A stretch of DNA of 36,809 bases. Origin: Pseudomonadota bacterium (lineage in GTDB: Bacteria; Pseudomonadota; Gammaproteobacteria; Xanthomonadales; Rhodanobacteraceae). The notes under the pieces were generated by a model. The model worked only from the letters and a program-made list of their open reading frames with translations. It did no database searches and was not told the origin of the DNA. The position numbers and the translations under genes were made by a program. Positions 1 through 9,238 of the stretch are shown piece after piece (within the stretch, counting starts at the first letter, position 1; every line of letters starts with the position of its first letter). Where the stretch lies: the NCBI GenBank assembly GCA_028873095.1, contig JAGWMU010000007.1, positions 1 to 36,809 of the forward strand. The letters run 5' to 3'.

Positions 1-528
1 GGCATCTACTTCCCGAAGTTCGTGGGCACCATCTACGAGGTGCATTCGGCGCCGCTGTCGTATATCGAGATCGTGATGGGCTACGTCGGCGCGGCGGCGT
101 CCAAGTCGGTGCTGGTCGGGCTGATCATCCTGGCGACCGCGCGGCTGTTCGTCGACTATCGCATCGCCCATCCGCTGTGGATGCTGGCGTTCCTGCTGAT
201 GACCTCGGTCACCTTCAGCCTGTTCGGTTTCATCATCGGGATATGGGCGGACAATTTCGAGAAACTGCAGGTGATCCCGCTGCTGGTGATCACGCCGCTG
301 ACCTTCCTCGGCGGCAGCTTCTATTCGATCCACATGCTGCCGCCGCTGTGGCAGAAGGTGACGCTGTTCAATCCGGTGGTGTACCTGATCAGCGGTTTTC
401 GCTGGAGTTTCTACGGCCTGGCGGACGTGGGCGTGGGCATCAGCCTGGCCGCGACGCTCGGCTTCCTGGCGGCCTGCCTGGCGGTGGTGTGGTGGATCTT
501 CCGCACCGGCTGGCGGCTGAAGGCATAA
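1..528 (+). CDS. ABC-2 type transporter permease, 3' part (gene begins upstream of window)
   Basis: Frame open from base 1 ([30 protein letters not shown]...); hydrophobic segments and C-terminal '[37 protein letters not shown]' typical of YadH/ABC-2 permeases. Confidence 0.85.
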   Translation, partial: GIYFPKFVGTIYEVHSAPLSYIEIVMGYVGAAASKSVLVGLIILATARLFVDYRIAHPLWMLAFLLMTSVTFSLFGFIIGIWADNFEKLQVIPLLVITPLTFLGGSFYSIHMLPPLWQKVTLFNPVVYLISGFRWSFYGLADVGVGISLAATLGFLAACLAVVWWIFRTGWRLKA

Positions 529-555
529 GGCGGCGCACGAGGGCCGAAACAGGGG

Positions 556-699
556 CAATGCTCTCAACTTGGCGAAAATGGCGATGTCGTCATCCCGGCG
601 AAAGCCGGGATCCAGCGTCTTTCATCACGTTTCGAAGGCACTGGATTCCGGCTTTCGCCGGAATGACGAGCTTTGAGATCCGTTAAGTCGAGAGCATTG
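556..699 (+). repeat. MITE/REP-like element copy A (144 bp), terminal inverted repeats plus two internal hairpins
   Basis: CAATGCTCTCAACTT...AAGTCGAGAGCATTG termini; internal TCATCCCGGCGAAAGCCGGGATCCAG and CTGGATTCCGGCTTTCGCCGGAATGACGA; near-identical inverted copy at 2545-2688. Confidence 0.9.
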
Positions 700-1002
700 G
701 GGGCTTCGTGTCGGGGTTTTCTTAAATCCATGTCAACGCATAATGAAAAAATAATGGTATCGGACAGCGATGCATGAAAATGCAGCGCGTAAACCATTTA
801 ACATTATTCATGTGACGAACGATAGATTAAACGTGATGATTTGTTATTGCATTCATTCCTTGGAAATCCGTCTTTATCGTTGATAAAATGTGCGGCGGTC
901 ACGGCCGGATTCCCCATCTCTCGCGCCTCCCGAGTCTCGCACCTCCCGAGCTTGAGCTTTGCCGGCCGCCAGGCCGCAACCGTTCAGTCGGAGGAAATGT
1001 CC

Positions 1003-1275
1003 ATGGCACAGCAAACACAAAATACACACGCAAAGACCAGCAAGTTCACCGAGGTGTCCTGGGAATCCATCCAGGAACCCGGGTGCTACGTGGATGCCTC
1101 GGTAGGCGATCTGTACCGGATCCCGCAGGAAGCCCTGTTGTCCGGCTCGTCGCCGATCATCCACAAGGTGAGCGCCAATCAGAGCCGCTTCGTGCAGTTG
1201 AGCAACGATCCGACGCTGACGACCTTCCAGGCCAGGATGCTGGCCGCGGATCTCGACATCAGGCCGAACTTCTGA
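1003..1275 (+). CDS. Hypothetical protein (MAQQTQNTHAKTSKFTEVSWESIQEPGCYVDASVGDLYRIPQEALL...)
   Basis: Shine-Dalgarno-like cggaggaa at suitable spacing from ATG 1003; AT-rich upstream region; followed by an intrinsic terminator at 1369-1404; non-repetitive protein composition. Confidence 0.7.
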   Translation: MAQQTQNTHAKTSKFTEVSWESIQEPGCYVDASVGDLYRIPQEALLSGSSPIIHKVSANQSRFVQLSNDPTLTTFQARMLAADLDIRPNF

Positions 1276-1368
1276 CGTCGCCAGCCGCGCTGCGCGAGGA
1301 TCCTCGATCGGTTGTCCCGTCTTCCGCCGAGGCCCCATCGAGGGCGTGATACCACATCAAGCAGGTTG

Positions 1369-1404
1369 AAAAAGAGGGTGGTCCTGTCGGCTCGCCCTCT
1401 TTTT
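1369..1404. terminator. Bidirectional intrinsic terminator between convergent genes
   Basis: Perfect 10-bp inverted repeat AAAAAGAGGG ... CCCTCTTTTT with A/T tracts, located between the + gene ending at 1275 and the - gene ending at 1497. Confidence 0.75.
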
Positions 1405-1496
1405 CGTGCCGCGCCGTCCGCTCATGCGCGCCGGTTCCGGGGGCATTCGACGAAGGCCGGCGGAAGCCGCGGCCGCTGGACGCATCGGCGCCCGGA

Positions 1497-1946
1497 TCAG
1501 CGGGACGATGCCGCGCTCCTGGCCACCGCCGCGGCCTCCATCTGCGCCTCCAGCCATGCCACGGACGTCGTGTCCGCGGCGACTTCGGGCGCGGGCGCCT
1601 CCTTGCCGACCCGCACCGCCTGCCGTGCGCGCTCTTCCACCAGCTGCGCGCTGGCGTAATCGAGCATGCGGCGAACCACGAAAGACAGCTTCGTCGCCGA
1701 GGAGTCGCAGCCCAGGCGCCGGGCCATGGCGGCGATGGCCTGCTTCTGCTGCGGACTGTGCGGCTGCCCGGCAGAACATGCCGCCAGGATGGCGGGATCG
1801 TCCAGCGGCACCGCCATGCCATCGTTAAGGCCGACGGCCAGGGTCGCCGGCGTGGCCGGCTGGCTGATGTCGCCGAGGTAGATGATGGATCGGACGCCGA
1901 CTGCGACTTCCATCACTTCATCGGGCGCTTCGATGATCTTGATCAT
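1497..1946 (-). CDS. Hypothetical protein (MIKIIEAPDEVMEVAVGVRSIIYLGDISQPATPATLAVGLNDGMAVPLDDPAIL...)
   Basis: 149-aa ORF with balanced composition, unlike overlapping Arg/Pro/Ala-rich ORFs; faces the terminator at 1369-1404. Confidence 0.6.
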   Translation of the reverse strand: MIKIIEAPDEVMEVAVGVRSIIYLGDISQPATPATLAVGLNDGMAVPLDDPAILAACSAGQPHSPQQKQAIAAMARRLGCDSSATKLSFVVRRMLDYASAQLVEERARQAVRVGKEAPAPEVAADTTSVAWLEAQMEAAAVARSAASSR

Positions 1947-2298
1947 GAGGGCTTGCCTGCAAGGTCTTCGACGGTGGGCGGTGCCGGCCCTGCGCGACTA
2001 CGGACAGGGTCCTCAGCACCCTTATCGGCGGGGCCGCGGACAACTTGAAGCCGCGGGTGGCGATCGCCGCTGGCGGGGCCGGTGGATGCGTTGCCCGCGC
2101 TGCGCTTTGCGGTGCGCCGCGCACAGCGAATCCCGTGTCGGCGATGCCATCGCTCCAGTCTTCGCGGGCATGTGGCGATGCGGCATTACGTCATGTTGTG
2201 CAATGCAATACGGAGCGTAATCTTCGCCCCGGCGGGGCCGGCATGACAGCGCATCGGGCCACCGGGAAGATTTCATCAATGGAAAGGCGAAGGACGAT

Positions 2299-2508
2299 AT
2301 GCAGAACCAAGAAGGCACCTCACGCTACGTTTTCCGTGACGGCGACTGCTACTGGGTGAAACCGCAGGACATCAAGCCGACGGACGTCGACTGCACGGAC
2401 ATGGACAGCGCCGAGTTCATGGCGTTTTTCTTCAGCCAGCGCAAGGCCGGGAACCCCGGCCAGCGCAACGCTGCCCCGGCCCGGCCCGAGCCGCAGGCGG
2501 CGGCGTAG
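2299..2508 (+). CDS. Hypothetical small protein (MQNQEGTSRYVFRDGDCYWVKPQDIKPTDVDCTDMDSAEFMAFFFSQRK...)
   Basis: SD-like gaagga 4 nt before ATG; balanced composition; no recognised domain. Confidence 0.6.
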   Translation: MQNQEGTSRYVFRDGDCYWVKPQDIKPTDVDCTDMDSAEFMAFFFSQRKAGNPGQRNAAPARPEPQAAA

Positions 2509-2544
2509 CGGTTTCCGTCACGGACCGGCAGGGCGGTCGTCCGC

Positions 2545-2688
2545 CAATGCTCTCAACTTAACGGATCTCAAAGCTCGTCATTCCGGCGAAAGCCGGAATC
2601 CAGTGCCTTCGAGACGTGATGAAAGACGCTGGATCCCGGCTTTCGCCGGGATGACGACATCGCTATTTTCGCTAAGTTGAGAGCATTG
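2545..2688 (-). repeat. MITE/REP-like element copy B (144 bp), inverted relative to copy A, with flanking target-site duplication
   Basis: Reverse complement matches 556-699 with about 4 differences by eye; direct repeat GGTCGTCCGCC at 2535-2545 and 2689-2699. Confidence 0.9.
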
Positions 2689-3040
2689 GGTCGTCCGCCC
2701 TGCCGCGGCGCACAAAAAAACCCGACTTGCGCGTCGGGCTCGCGGCGGAATCACGGTCGGAGAGGTACCGCTTCCACTGCCGGTGTGTTGCTGTCGGGTA
2801 CGAACCGGCGAACCCCGTGTTGCCTGGCAACATTGTAAGCGAGGTTGCCAGCCGACAGAACGGCGAAAAGTGCGGCATAACGCCCATTTGCAGCGTTCCA
2901 GGCGGGATGCGCAGGGGCATTTCGCCGCAGTTGCCGGCGGCGCGGCCGACCCCCACTATGGGCCGTCGCGGTGGCGGTCCCCGCGATCCGCGCCCGCACG
3001 GCGCCGGATCTCGCCGGCCGCCATCCGCCCCGGCCGGCGC

Positions 3041-5482
3041 TCAACCGCCCGCGCCCGCCTTCACCGGCTTCACGTACGTGTTGAACAGCTCGTCGATGCG
3101 GCGGTACTCGTCGTACCAGGAGTCGGCATGGACGAAGTCGTGGCGTTCCAGCGGGTACAGCGAGATCCAGAAGTTCTTCTTGTGCAGCTCGATGAAGCGC
3201 TGGTACAGGCGGATCGAGTCGCCGGTCATCACGTTGTCGTCGATCAGGCCGTGTTCGATCAGCAGCGGGTCGCGCAGGTTGGCCGCGTACTCGATCGGCG
3301 AGCTGGTCTGGTACGCCTCGGGGTCGAGCTGCGGGTCGTTGAGGATGTTGGAGGTGTATTCGTCGTTGTAGCTGGTCCAGTCCGACGGCGCGCGCAGCGC
3401 GGCGCCGGCGGCGAATTGGCCCGGCGCGCGCAGCAGCGCCATCTCGGTCATGAAGCCGCCGTAGCTGCCGCCGTAGATGCCCACGCGCTTCGGGTCGACG
3501 CCGTGGTTCTTCACCAGCCACGCCTTGCCGTCGAGCAGGTCCTCCAGCTCGGGGTGGCCCATCTGCCGGTAGATCGCGGTGCGCCAGGCGCGGCCGTAGC
3601 CTTCGGAGGCGCGGTAGTCCATGTCCAGCACCACGTAGCCCTGCTGCACCAGCAGGTTGTCGAACATCTGCTCGCGGAAGTAGAACGTCGACGACAGCGT
3701 GACGTCCTGCAGGTAGCCGGCGCCGTGCACGAACAGCACGCCCGGACGCTTCACCGCATCGTTCTCGTCGGCCGGGCCGTAGTACTTCGCGTAGATCACC
3801 CCGGCGCCGTGCGACGACGGCACCTGCACGATCTTCGGTTCGATCCAGTGGCGCGCGGTGTAGGCCGGCTTCATGGTGTCGGTCAGCTCCTTCGCGCTGC
3901 CGCCGGCCGCCGGCTGCACCGCGAGCTGCGGGAGCGTGTACGGCCCGGAATGCAGCACCGCGAGCTGGTTGCCGTCGGGCGACAGCTTGAAGTCGTCCAT
4001 CCCCTGGTAGTGCGTGATGCGGGTCAGCGCGCCGCCACCGACCGGCAGCCGGTAGACATCGTAGCTGTACGGCGCGAGCAGGTTGGTGCGCACGTAGAAC
4101 CACCGGCCGTCTGCGCTGAGCAGCGGGTGGCTGACCTCGAAGCGTCCGCTGGTGAGCGCCCGAGCCTTGCCGCCGAGCGGCTTGGTATACAGCTGCGACC
4201 AGCCGCTCTGTTCGCTGAGGTACCACAGCGTGCGGTTGTCCCTGAGCCAGCCGAAATCGTTGAAGTTCCAGTTGATCCAGGCCGGGTCGGTGAGCCGCTG
4301 CTGCTCGACCAGCACGTGGCGGCGGAAGTCGACGCTGGCGATCCAGCGGTCCTTGTTGTCGATTGCGCGCAGCTGGATCGCCAGCTCGCTGCCGTCGTCG
4401 CTCCACGCGATGCCGCCGCCGCCGTCCTCGGCGCCGGCGACGATCCGCACCGGGCGCACCCTGGGCGCCTTCAGCGCCTTGGCCTCGTCGCCCTTGCCGG
4501 CCTTCTCCAGCTTGGCGATGGCCTCGGCGCGCAGGGCCTTGAGCGGATCGTCCTTGATCCCCGGCAGCACGTCGGTGCGCAAGGGGTAGGCCCGGTGGCT
4601 GGCCAGGTCCAGCAGCAGCAGCGACTGCGGCGCCGGGTCCGCGCGGCCGACGTAGGTGCGCGCGTTCTGCGGCTCGGTGTAGCCGCTGTCGGTGACGTAG
4701 TGATTGACCAGCGGCGCCTTGCCGGCCGGGTAGTCCTTCGGCTCGGTGACCAGCAGCATCCAGCGGCCGTCCGGCGACAGTTCGGTGTCCACCGGCTTGA
4801 TCTTGTCGCCGAGCCAGAACGGCGCCGGCGCACGGCCGGGGTCGGCCGCCTGCAGCGCCTTGTGCTCGTCGCGCAGGGCCTGCTGGCCGGCCTTGATCTC
4901 GCGCAGCGTCTTGAACAGCTTCAGCTGCAGTTCGCCCAGTTGATCGGGCTGTTTCGATTGCGGGTCGTCGGCGAACTTCAGCACCGCCGCCGGCGCGGTG
5001 ACGCCGCTGGCGAGGTCGTAGCTGTACCAGTCGTTGCCGTCGCGGAACTGCAGCGCACGCCCGTCGGCGGAGAACTGCGGCGCCGATTCGGCCTGCGGCG
5101 TGCGCGTCACCTGCACGCGCCGGCCGCTGGCCAGATCCACCAGAAACACATCGCCGTGCAGGATGAAGGCCGCATGCCGGTGCGCGCGGTCGAACACCGC
5201 CGGGCCCTCGGCCTGCGCCATCGCGGCCGGGTCGAGCTTCACGCTGCGGCCGCTGGCCGGATCGACTTTGTACAGGTCGCGCACCGGGCTGCCGTCGCGC
5301 TTCAGCGAGTAATAGAGACTGCGCCCGTCCACGCTCCAGTACGGCGATTCCACCGCCTGCCCGATCCAGTCGGGGTTGGCCATGATGGTTTCCAGGTCGA
5401 GCGGACGGGTGGCCGGCGGCGTGGCCGCCATCGTCGGCAGGACCAGGCAGGCAGCGAGAGCGGCAAGCGGAAGTCGGCGCAT
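3041..5482 (-). CDS. S9 family peptidase (prolyl oligopeptidase / dipeptidyl peptidase IV-like), secreted
   Basis: Signal peptide MRRLPLAALAACLVLPTMAA; TolB/WD-like beta-propeller repeats; catalytic motif VGIYGGSYGGFMTEMALLRAP; C-terminal DDNV and RHDF motifs. Confidence 0.9.
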   Translation of the reverse strand: MRRLPLAALAACLVLPTMAATPPATRPLDLETIMANPDWIGQAVESPYWSVDGRSLYYSLKRDGSPVRDLYKVDPASGRSVKLDPAAMAQAEGPAVFDRAHRHAAFILHGDVFLVDLASGRRVQVTRTPQAESAPQFSADGRALQFRDGNDWYSYDLASGVTAPAAVLKFADDPQSKQPDQLGELQLKLFKTLREIKAGQQALRDEHKALQAADPGRAPAPFWLGDKIKPVDTELSPDGRWMLLVTEPKDYPAGKAPLVNHYVTDSGYTEPQNARTYVGRADPAPQSLLLLDLASHRAYPLRTDVLPGIKDDPLKALRAEAIAKLEKAGKGDEAKALKAPRVRPVRIVAGAEDGGGGIAWSDDGSELAIQLRAIDNKDRWIASVDFRRHVLVEQQRLTDPAWINWNFNDFGWLRDNRTLWYLSEQSGWSQLYTKPLGGKARALTSGRFEVSHPLLSADGRWFYVRTNLLAPYSYDVYRLPVGGGALTRITHYQGMDDFKLSPDGNQLAVLHSGPYTLPQLAVQPAAGGSAKELTDTMKPAYTARHWIEPKIVQVPSSHGAGVIYAKYYGPADENDAVKRPGVLFVHGAGYLQDVTLSSTFYFREQMFDNLLVQQGYVVLDMDYRASEGYGRAWRTAIYRQMGHPELEDLLDGKAWLVKNHGVDPKRVGIYGGSYGGFMTEMALLRAPGQFAAGAALRAPSDWTSYNDEYTSNILNDPQLDPEAYQTSSPIEYAANLRDPLLIEHGLIDDNVMTGDSIRLYQRFIELHKKNFWISLYPLERHDFVHADSWYDEYRRIDELFNTYVKPVKAGAGG

Positions 5483-5638
5483 GGGTCGGATCCCCGGACA
5501 AAAAAACAGCATAACCGAGCAGGGCGGCAGCGCACGGCGACCCGTGCCGAAAGTCAGGGGCGGCGGCGCCCCGCAAGATCGCGGGCACGCCCGGCGACGC
5601 GCTAAGCTGTCGGGACTTCCCATCGTTCCGAGTGCTGC

Positions 5639-6304
5639 ATGACGCTGCCCACTGTCGAACACGAAACCGCCGCCCACCCCACCCACAGCGTGATCTGGCT
5701 GCACGGCCTGGGTGCCGACGGCAACGACTTCGCGCCGATCGTGCCCGAACTGGTGGCGCCGGGCTGGCCGGCATTGCGCTTCGTGTTCCCGCATGCGCCG
5801 GTGCGGCCGGTGACGATCAACAACGGCATGTCGATGCGCGCCTGGTACGACATCGCCGGATTCGATCCGCATGCTCGCCAGGATGAGGCCGGCATCCGCG
5901 CCTCGATGCGCGAGGTGGAAACCCTGATCGCCCGCGAGCATGCCCGCGGCGTGCCCGGCGAACGGATCGTGCTGGCCGGCTTCTCGCAGGGCGGCGCGAT
6001 CGCCCTGGCGGCGGGCCTGTGCCACGGCGGGAAGCTCGCCGGCATCATCGCGCTGTCGACCTATCTGCCGATGTCCGCCACGCTGGTCGCCGAACGCGGC
6101 ACGGCCAACGCCGCCACGCCGATTTTCTGGGGGCACGGCACGGCCGATCCGGTGGTGGTGCTGCAGCGCGGCGTCGATTCGCGCGACCGGCTGCGGTCGC
6201 TGGGCTACCCGCTGGACTGGCATACCTACCCGATGGCGCACGCGGTCTGCGTCGAGGAAATCGCCGACCTGCGCGCGTGGCTGGGCCAGCGCCTGCTCCC
6301 GTAG
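5639..6304 (+). CDS. Carboxylesterase / phospholipase (alpha/beta hydrolase, acyl-protein thioesterase-like)
   Basis: VIWLHGLGADGNDFAPIVPEL, GFSQGGAIAL nucleophile elbow, WGHGTADPVV, YPMAHAVCVEEI. Confidence 0.9.
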   Translation: MTLPTVEHETAAHPTHSVIWLHGLGADGNDFAPIVPELVAPGWPALRFVFPHAPVRPVTINNGMSMRAWYDIAGFDPHARQDEAGIRASMREVETLIAREHARGVPGERIVLAGFSQGGAIALAAGLCHGGKLAGIIALSTYLPMSATLVAERGTANAATPIFWGHGTADPVVVLQRGVDSRDRLRSLGYPLDWHTYPMAHAVCVEEIADLRAWLGQRLLP

Positions 6305-6375
6305 GAGCCCACTCTGCGGGCGAATGTTTTTTGCCGCATTCGAGAAGAGCATTCGCGCACAAGGTGCGCTCCTAC
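6301..6375. repeat. Palindromic repeat, GTAGGAGC...GCTCCTAC family, copy 1
   Basis: gtaggagcccactctgcgggcgaatg...cattcgcgcacaaggtgcgctcctac; its TAG is the stop codon of the esterase gene. Confidence 0.8.
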
Positions 6376-6440
6376 CCACACAAGCCTGCCTCGGAGCGCG
6401 ATCCTACGGCGCTCCCCGCGCATGCGGCATACTTGCCGGC

Positions 6441-7511
6441 ATGCCCGAATCCATCCCCGCCAGCCGCGGCCCGCGCGACCGCATCGACTACAGCCCGCTG
6501 CCGGATTTCTGCCAGCTGCCGGCGCTGTTCGCGCTGTTCGTGGTGGGCGCGCTGACGGTGACGGTGATGTGGCTGGCGCGGGACAACCAGCGCGACTGGC
6601 CCGCCTACAGCGTCAGCATGCTGTTCGTCACGTGGCTGACCCTGGTGATCGCGGTGACCGTGTGCAAGCTGCGGGCGTCGCTGCAGCGGCTGCCCGGCCA
6701 CACCCCGTACTTCGGCGTGTGGCTGCTGATCGTGCTGATCGTGGCCGTCGCCAGCGCGCTGGCGCACTGGTTCGACGGCGCGCTGCAGATGCAGATGATC
6801 GGCAGCGGCGCGTTGGTCTTCGTGCGCGACAACGTGCTGATCGCGGCCCTGCTCGGCGCCGCGATGCTGCGCTACTTCTACGTGCTGACGCAGTGGCAGA
6901 CGCGGCTGGCCGCGGCCACCCGGGCGCAGGTCGAGGCGTTGCAGGCGCGCATCCGGCCGCACTTCCTGTTCAACAGCATGAACACGGTGGCCGCCCTGAT
7001 CCGGGTCGATCCGGTGGCCGCCGAGCGCACGGTGGAGGATCTGTCCGAACTGTTCCGCGCCGCCCTGGGCCAGCACGACACCGACGACGGCACGCTGGGC
7101 GAGGAGCTGGCGCTGATCGAGCGTTACCTGGCGATCGAGCAGCTGCGGCTGGGCGAGCGCCTGCGCGTGCGCCGCGAGCTGGACGGGCTGCCGGCGGATT
7201 TCCCGCTGCCGCGCCTGCTGCTGCAGCCGCTGGTGGAGAACGCGGTGCGCCACGGCATCCAGCCGCTGCGCGACGGCGGCGAGGTGGTGCTTCGCGGCCG
7301 GCGCGACGGCGCCGGCATCCGCATCGAGATCGTCAACCCGCTGCCGGCCACGCCCGCCGAACCGGGCAGCGGCCACGGGCTGGACAGCGTGCGCCAGCGC
7401 GTCGCCTTTCGCTACGGGCCGCGCTCCAGGATGACCGCCGCCGCGCAGGGCGACCGCTTCGTGGTGCTGCTGCAGTTGCCGGGATCGTCCGCGGCGGGGC
7501 CGTCCGCATGA
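6441..7511 (+). CDS. algZ: Sensor histidine kinase, AlgZ/FimS (LytS/YehU-type) family
   Basis: N-terminal transmembrane helices; HisKA_7TM/His_kinase box RPHFLFNSMNTVAALIR; PLVENAVRHGIQP N-box; overlaps the downstream response regulator start. Confidence 0.85.
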   Translation: MPESIPASRGPRDRIDYSPLPDFCQLPALFALFVVGALTVTVMWLARDNQRDWPAYSVSMLFVTWLTLVIAVTVCKLRASLQRLPGHTPYFGVWLLIVLIVAVASALAHWFDGALQMQMIGSGALVFVRDNVLIAALLGAAMLRYFYVLTQWQTRLAAATRAQVEALQARIRPHFLFNSMNTVAALIRVDPVAAERTVEDLSELFRAALGQHDTDDGTLGEELALIERYLAIEQLRLGERLRVRRELDGLPADFPLPRLLLQPLVENAVRHGIQPLRDGGEVVLRGRRDGAGIRIEIVNPLPATPAEPGSGHGLDSVRQRVAFRYGPRSRMTAAAQGDRFVVLLQLPGSSAAGPSA

Positions 7512-8215
7512 TGCGCGTGCTGATCGTCGACGACGAACCGCTGGCGCGGGCGCGGCTGGCCGCGCTGCTCGGCGAGTGCGATGCGGTGGAGGTCGTCGGC
7601 AGCGTCGGCGACGGCGAAAGCGCGCTCGCCGCGATCAACCGGCTGCAACCGGATCTGCTGCTGCTGGACGTCAACATGCCCGGCCTCGACGGCACCGCGC
7701 TGGCGCAGCGGCTGGGCGACCGCGCACGGCCGCAGGTGGTTTTCTGCACCGCCTACGAAGCGCACGCGCTCAAGGCGTTCGAGCTGGGCGCGGTCGACTA
7801 CCTGCTCAAGCCGGTGCGCCTGGAGCGGCTGCGGGAGGCCTTGCAGCGCGCCCGCCAGCGGCTCGCCGAGGTGCCGCGCGAAGCGGTCGCCTGGCTGCAC
7901 GGCCGGCTGCGCGGCGAGGAGATCCGCATCGCGCTGGACGAGGTGATCTGCCTGCTCGCCGAGGAAAAATACGTGGTCGTGCAGCATCGCCGCGGCGAAC
8001 TGCTGATCGAGGAATCGCTGCGCCAGCTGGAAGAGGCCTACCCCGACCAGCTGATCCGCCTGCACCGCAACTGCCTGGTGCCGCCGGCGCGCCTGCTCGG
8101 CATCAGGACTCTCGCCGACGGCCGCGTGCTGGCGCGCCTGGACGGCACCGAACTCGGCCCGGAAATCAGCCGGCGCAACCTGCCGGCGGTGCGCAAGCTG
8201 TTGCGGCTGGGCTGA
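7508..8215 (+). CDS. algR: LytTR family response regulator, AlgR-like
   Basis: MMRVLIVDDEPLARARLAALL receiver; LLLLDVNMPGLDG phosphoacceptor; LLKPVRLERL; C-terminal LytTR domain (EKYVVVQHRRGELLIEESLRQLE...LHRNCLV). Confidence 0.88.
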   Translation: MMRVLIVDDEPLARARLAALLGECDAVEVVGSVGDGESALAAINRLQPDLLLLDVNMPGLDGTALAQRLGDRARPQVVFCTAYEAHALKAFELGAVDYLLKPVRLERLREALQRARQRLAEVPREAVAWLHGRLRGEEIRIALDEVICLLAEEKYVVVQHRRGELLIEESLRQLEEAYPDQLIRLHRNCLVPPARLLGIRTLADGRVLARLDGTELGPEISRRNLPAVRKLLRLG

Positions 8216-8228
8216 GCGGCGCTGCCGG

Positions 8229-9092
8229 TCAAGCCGGCGTCGCGGGGTTCGCCTCGGCGGCTTCCAGCGTGTTTTCCATCAGCGTGGCCACGGTCATCGG
8301 GCCGACGCCGCCGGGCACCGGGGTGATCCAGCTGGCGTGCACGGCCGCCGCGTCGAAATCCACGTCGCCGACCAGCCGGCCGTCGTCGAGCCGGTTGATG
8401 CCGACGTCGATCACCACCGCGCCCGGCTTGATCCATTCGCCGCTGACCAGGCCCGGCTTGCCGACCGCCACGATCAGGATGTCGGCCTGCCGCACGTAGT
8501 GCTCCAGGTCTTGCGTGAAGCGATGGCAGCAGGTGGTGGTGCAGCCGGCGATCATCAGCTCCAGCACCAGCGGGCGCCCCACGTGGTTGGACACTCCCAC
8601 CACCACCGCATGCTGGCCGCGCACCGGCCGGTCGGTGTGGCCGAGCAGGGTCATCACGCCCCGGGGCGTGCACGGGCGCAGGCCGAAGCGGCGCAGCGCG
8701 AGGCGGCCCACGTTCACCGCCTGGAAGCCGTCCACGTCCTTGTCCGGATCGATGCGGTCGACCAGCGCATCCTCGTCGATGTGGGCGGGCAGCGGCGACT
8801 GCACCAGGATGCCATGCACCTGCGGGTCGGCATTGAGCCGGTCGATCAGCGCGAACAGTTCGTCCTGGCGGGCGTCGGACGGGAAGTCGTAATCGAACGA
8901 GCGGAAGCCGACCTGGTGGCAGGCCTTGCGCTTGTTGCGCACGTATACCGACGAGGCGGCATCGTCGCCCACCAGGATCACCGCCAGCCCGGGCGCCGCC
9001 AGCCCCTGCGCCCGCCGGTCGGCGACGCGCCGGCCGACACGCTCCAGCACCTCCTGCGCGATGCGTTTGCCGTCGAGGATGCGTGCGCTCAT
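8229..9092 (-). CDS. folD: Bifunctional methylenetetrahydrofolate dehydrogenase / methenyltetrahydrofolate cyclohydrolase
   Basis: [55 protein letters not shown]. Confidence 0.97.
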   Translation of the reverse strand: MSARILDGKRIAQEVLERVGRRVADRRAQGLAAPGLAVILVGDDAASSVYVRNKRKACHQVGFRSFDYDFPSDARQDELFALIDRLNADPQVHGILVQSPLPAHIDEDALVDRIDPDKDVDGFQAVNVGRLALRRFGLRPCTPRGVMTLLGHTDRPVRGQHAVVVGVSNHVGRPLVLELMIAGCTTTCCHRFTQDLEHYVRQADILIVAVGKPGLVSGEWIKPGAVVIDVGINRLDDGRLVGDVDFDAAAVHASWITPVPGGVGPMTVATLMENTLEAAEANPATPA

Positions 9093-9238
9093 GCCGGTGC
9101 CTGATCGTAAAGACCCGCATTATCGCGGCTCCGCCGGATGCATACAAACGGCGCGCCGCCCGCCACGGTCGGGCAGGGGGCTGCAGGCGGGCGCGGTTCT
9201 CTGTATGTTGGCGCATCCCATTCGGCGAAGGTGTGCGC

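Noticed and set aside
564-797. Minus-strand ORF (MVYALHFHASL...ARHSGESRNPVPSKRDERRWIPAFAGMTTSPFSPS)
   Set aside because: Mostly translation of the MITE/REP repeat; 'HSGESRNP..WIPAFAGMT' is a well-known artefact of these palindromes.
3041-6379. 1112-aa minus ORF extending the S9 peptidase upstream over the esterase gene
   Set aside because: Upstream part is antisense to the esterase; real start is the signal-peptide ATG at 5482.
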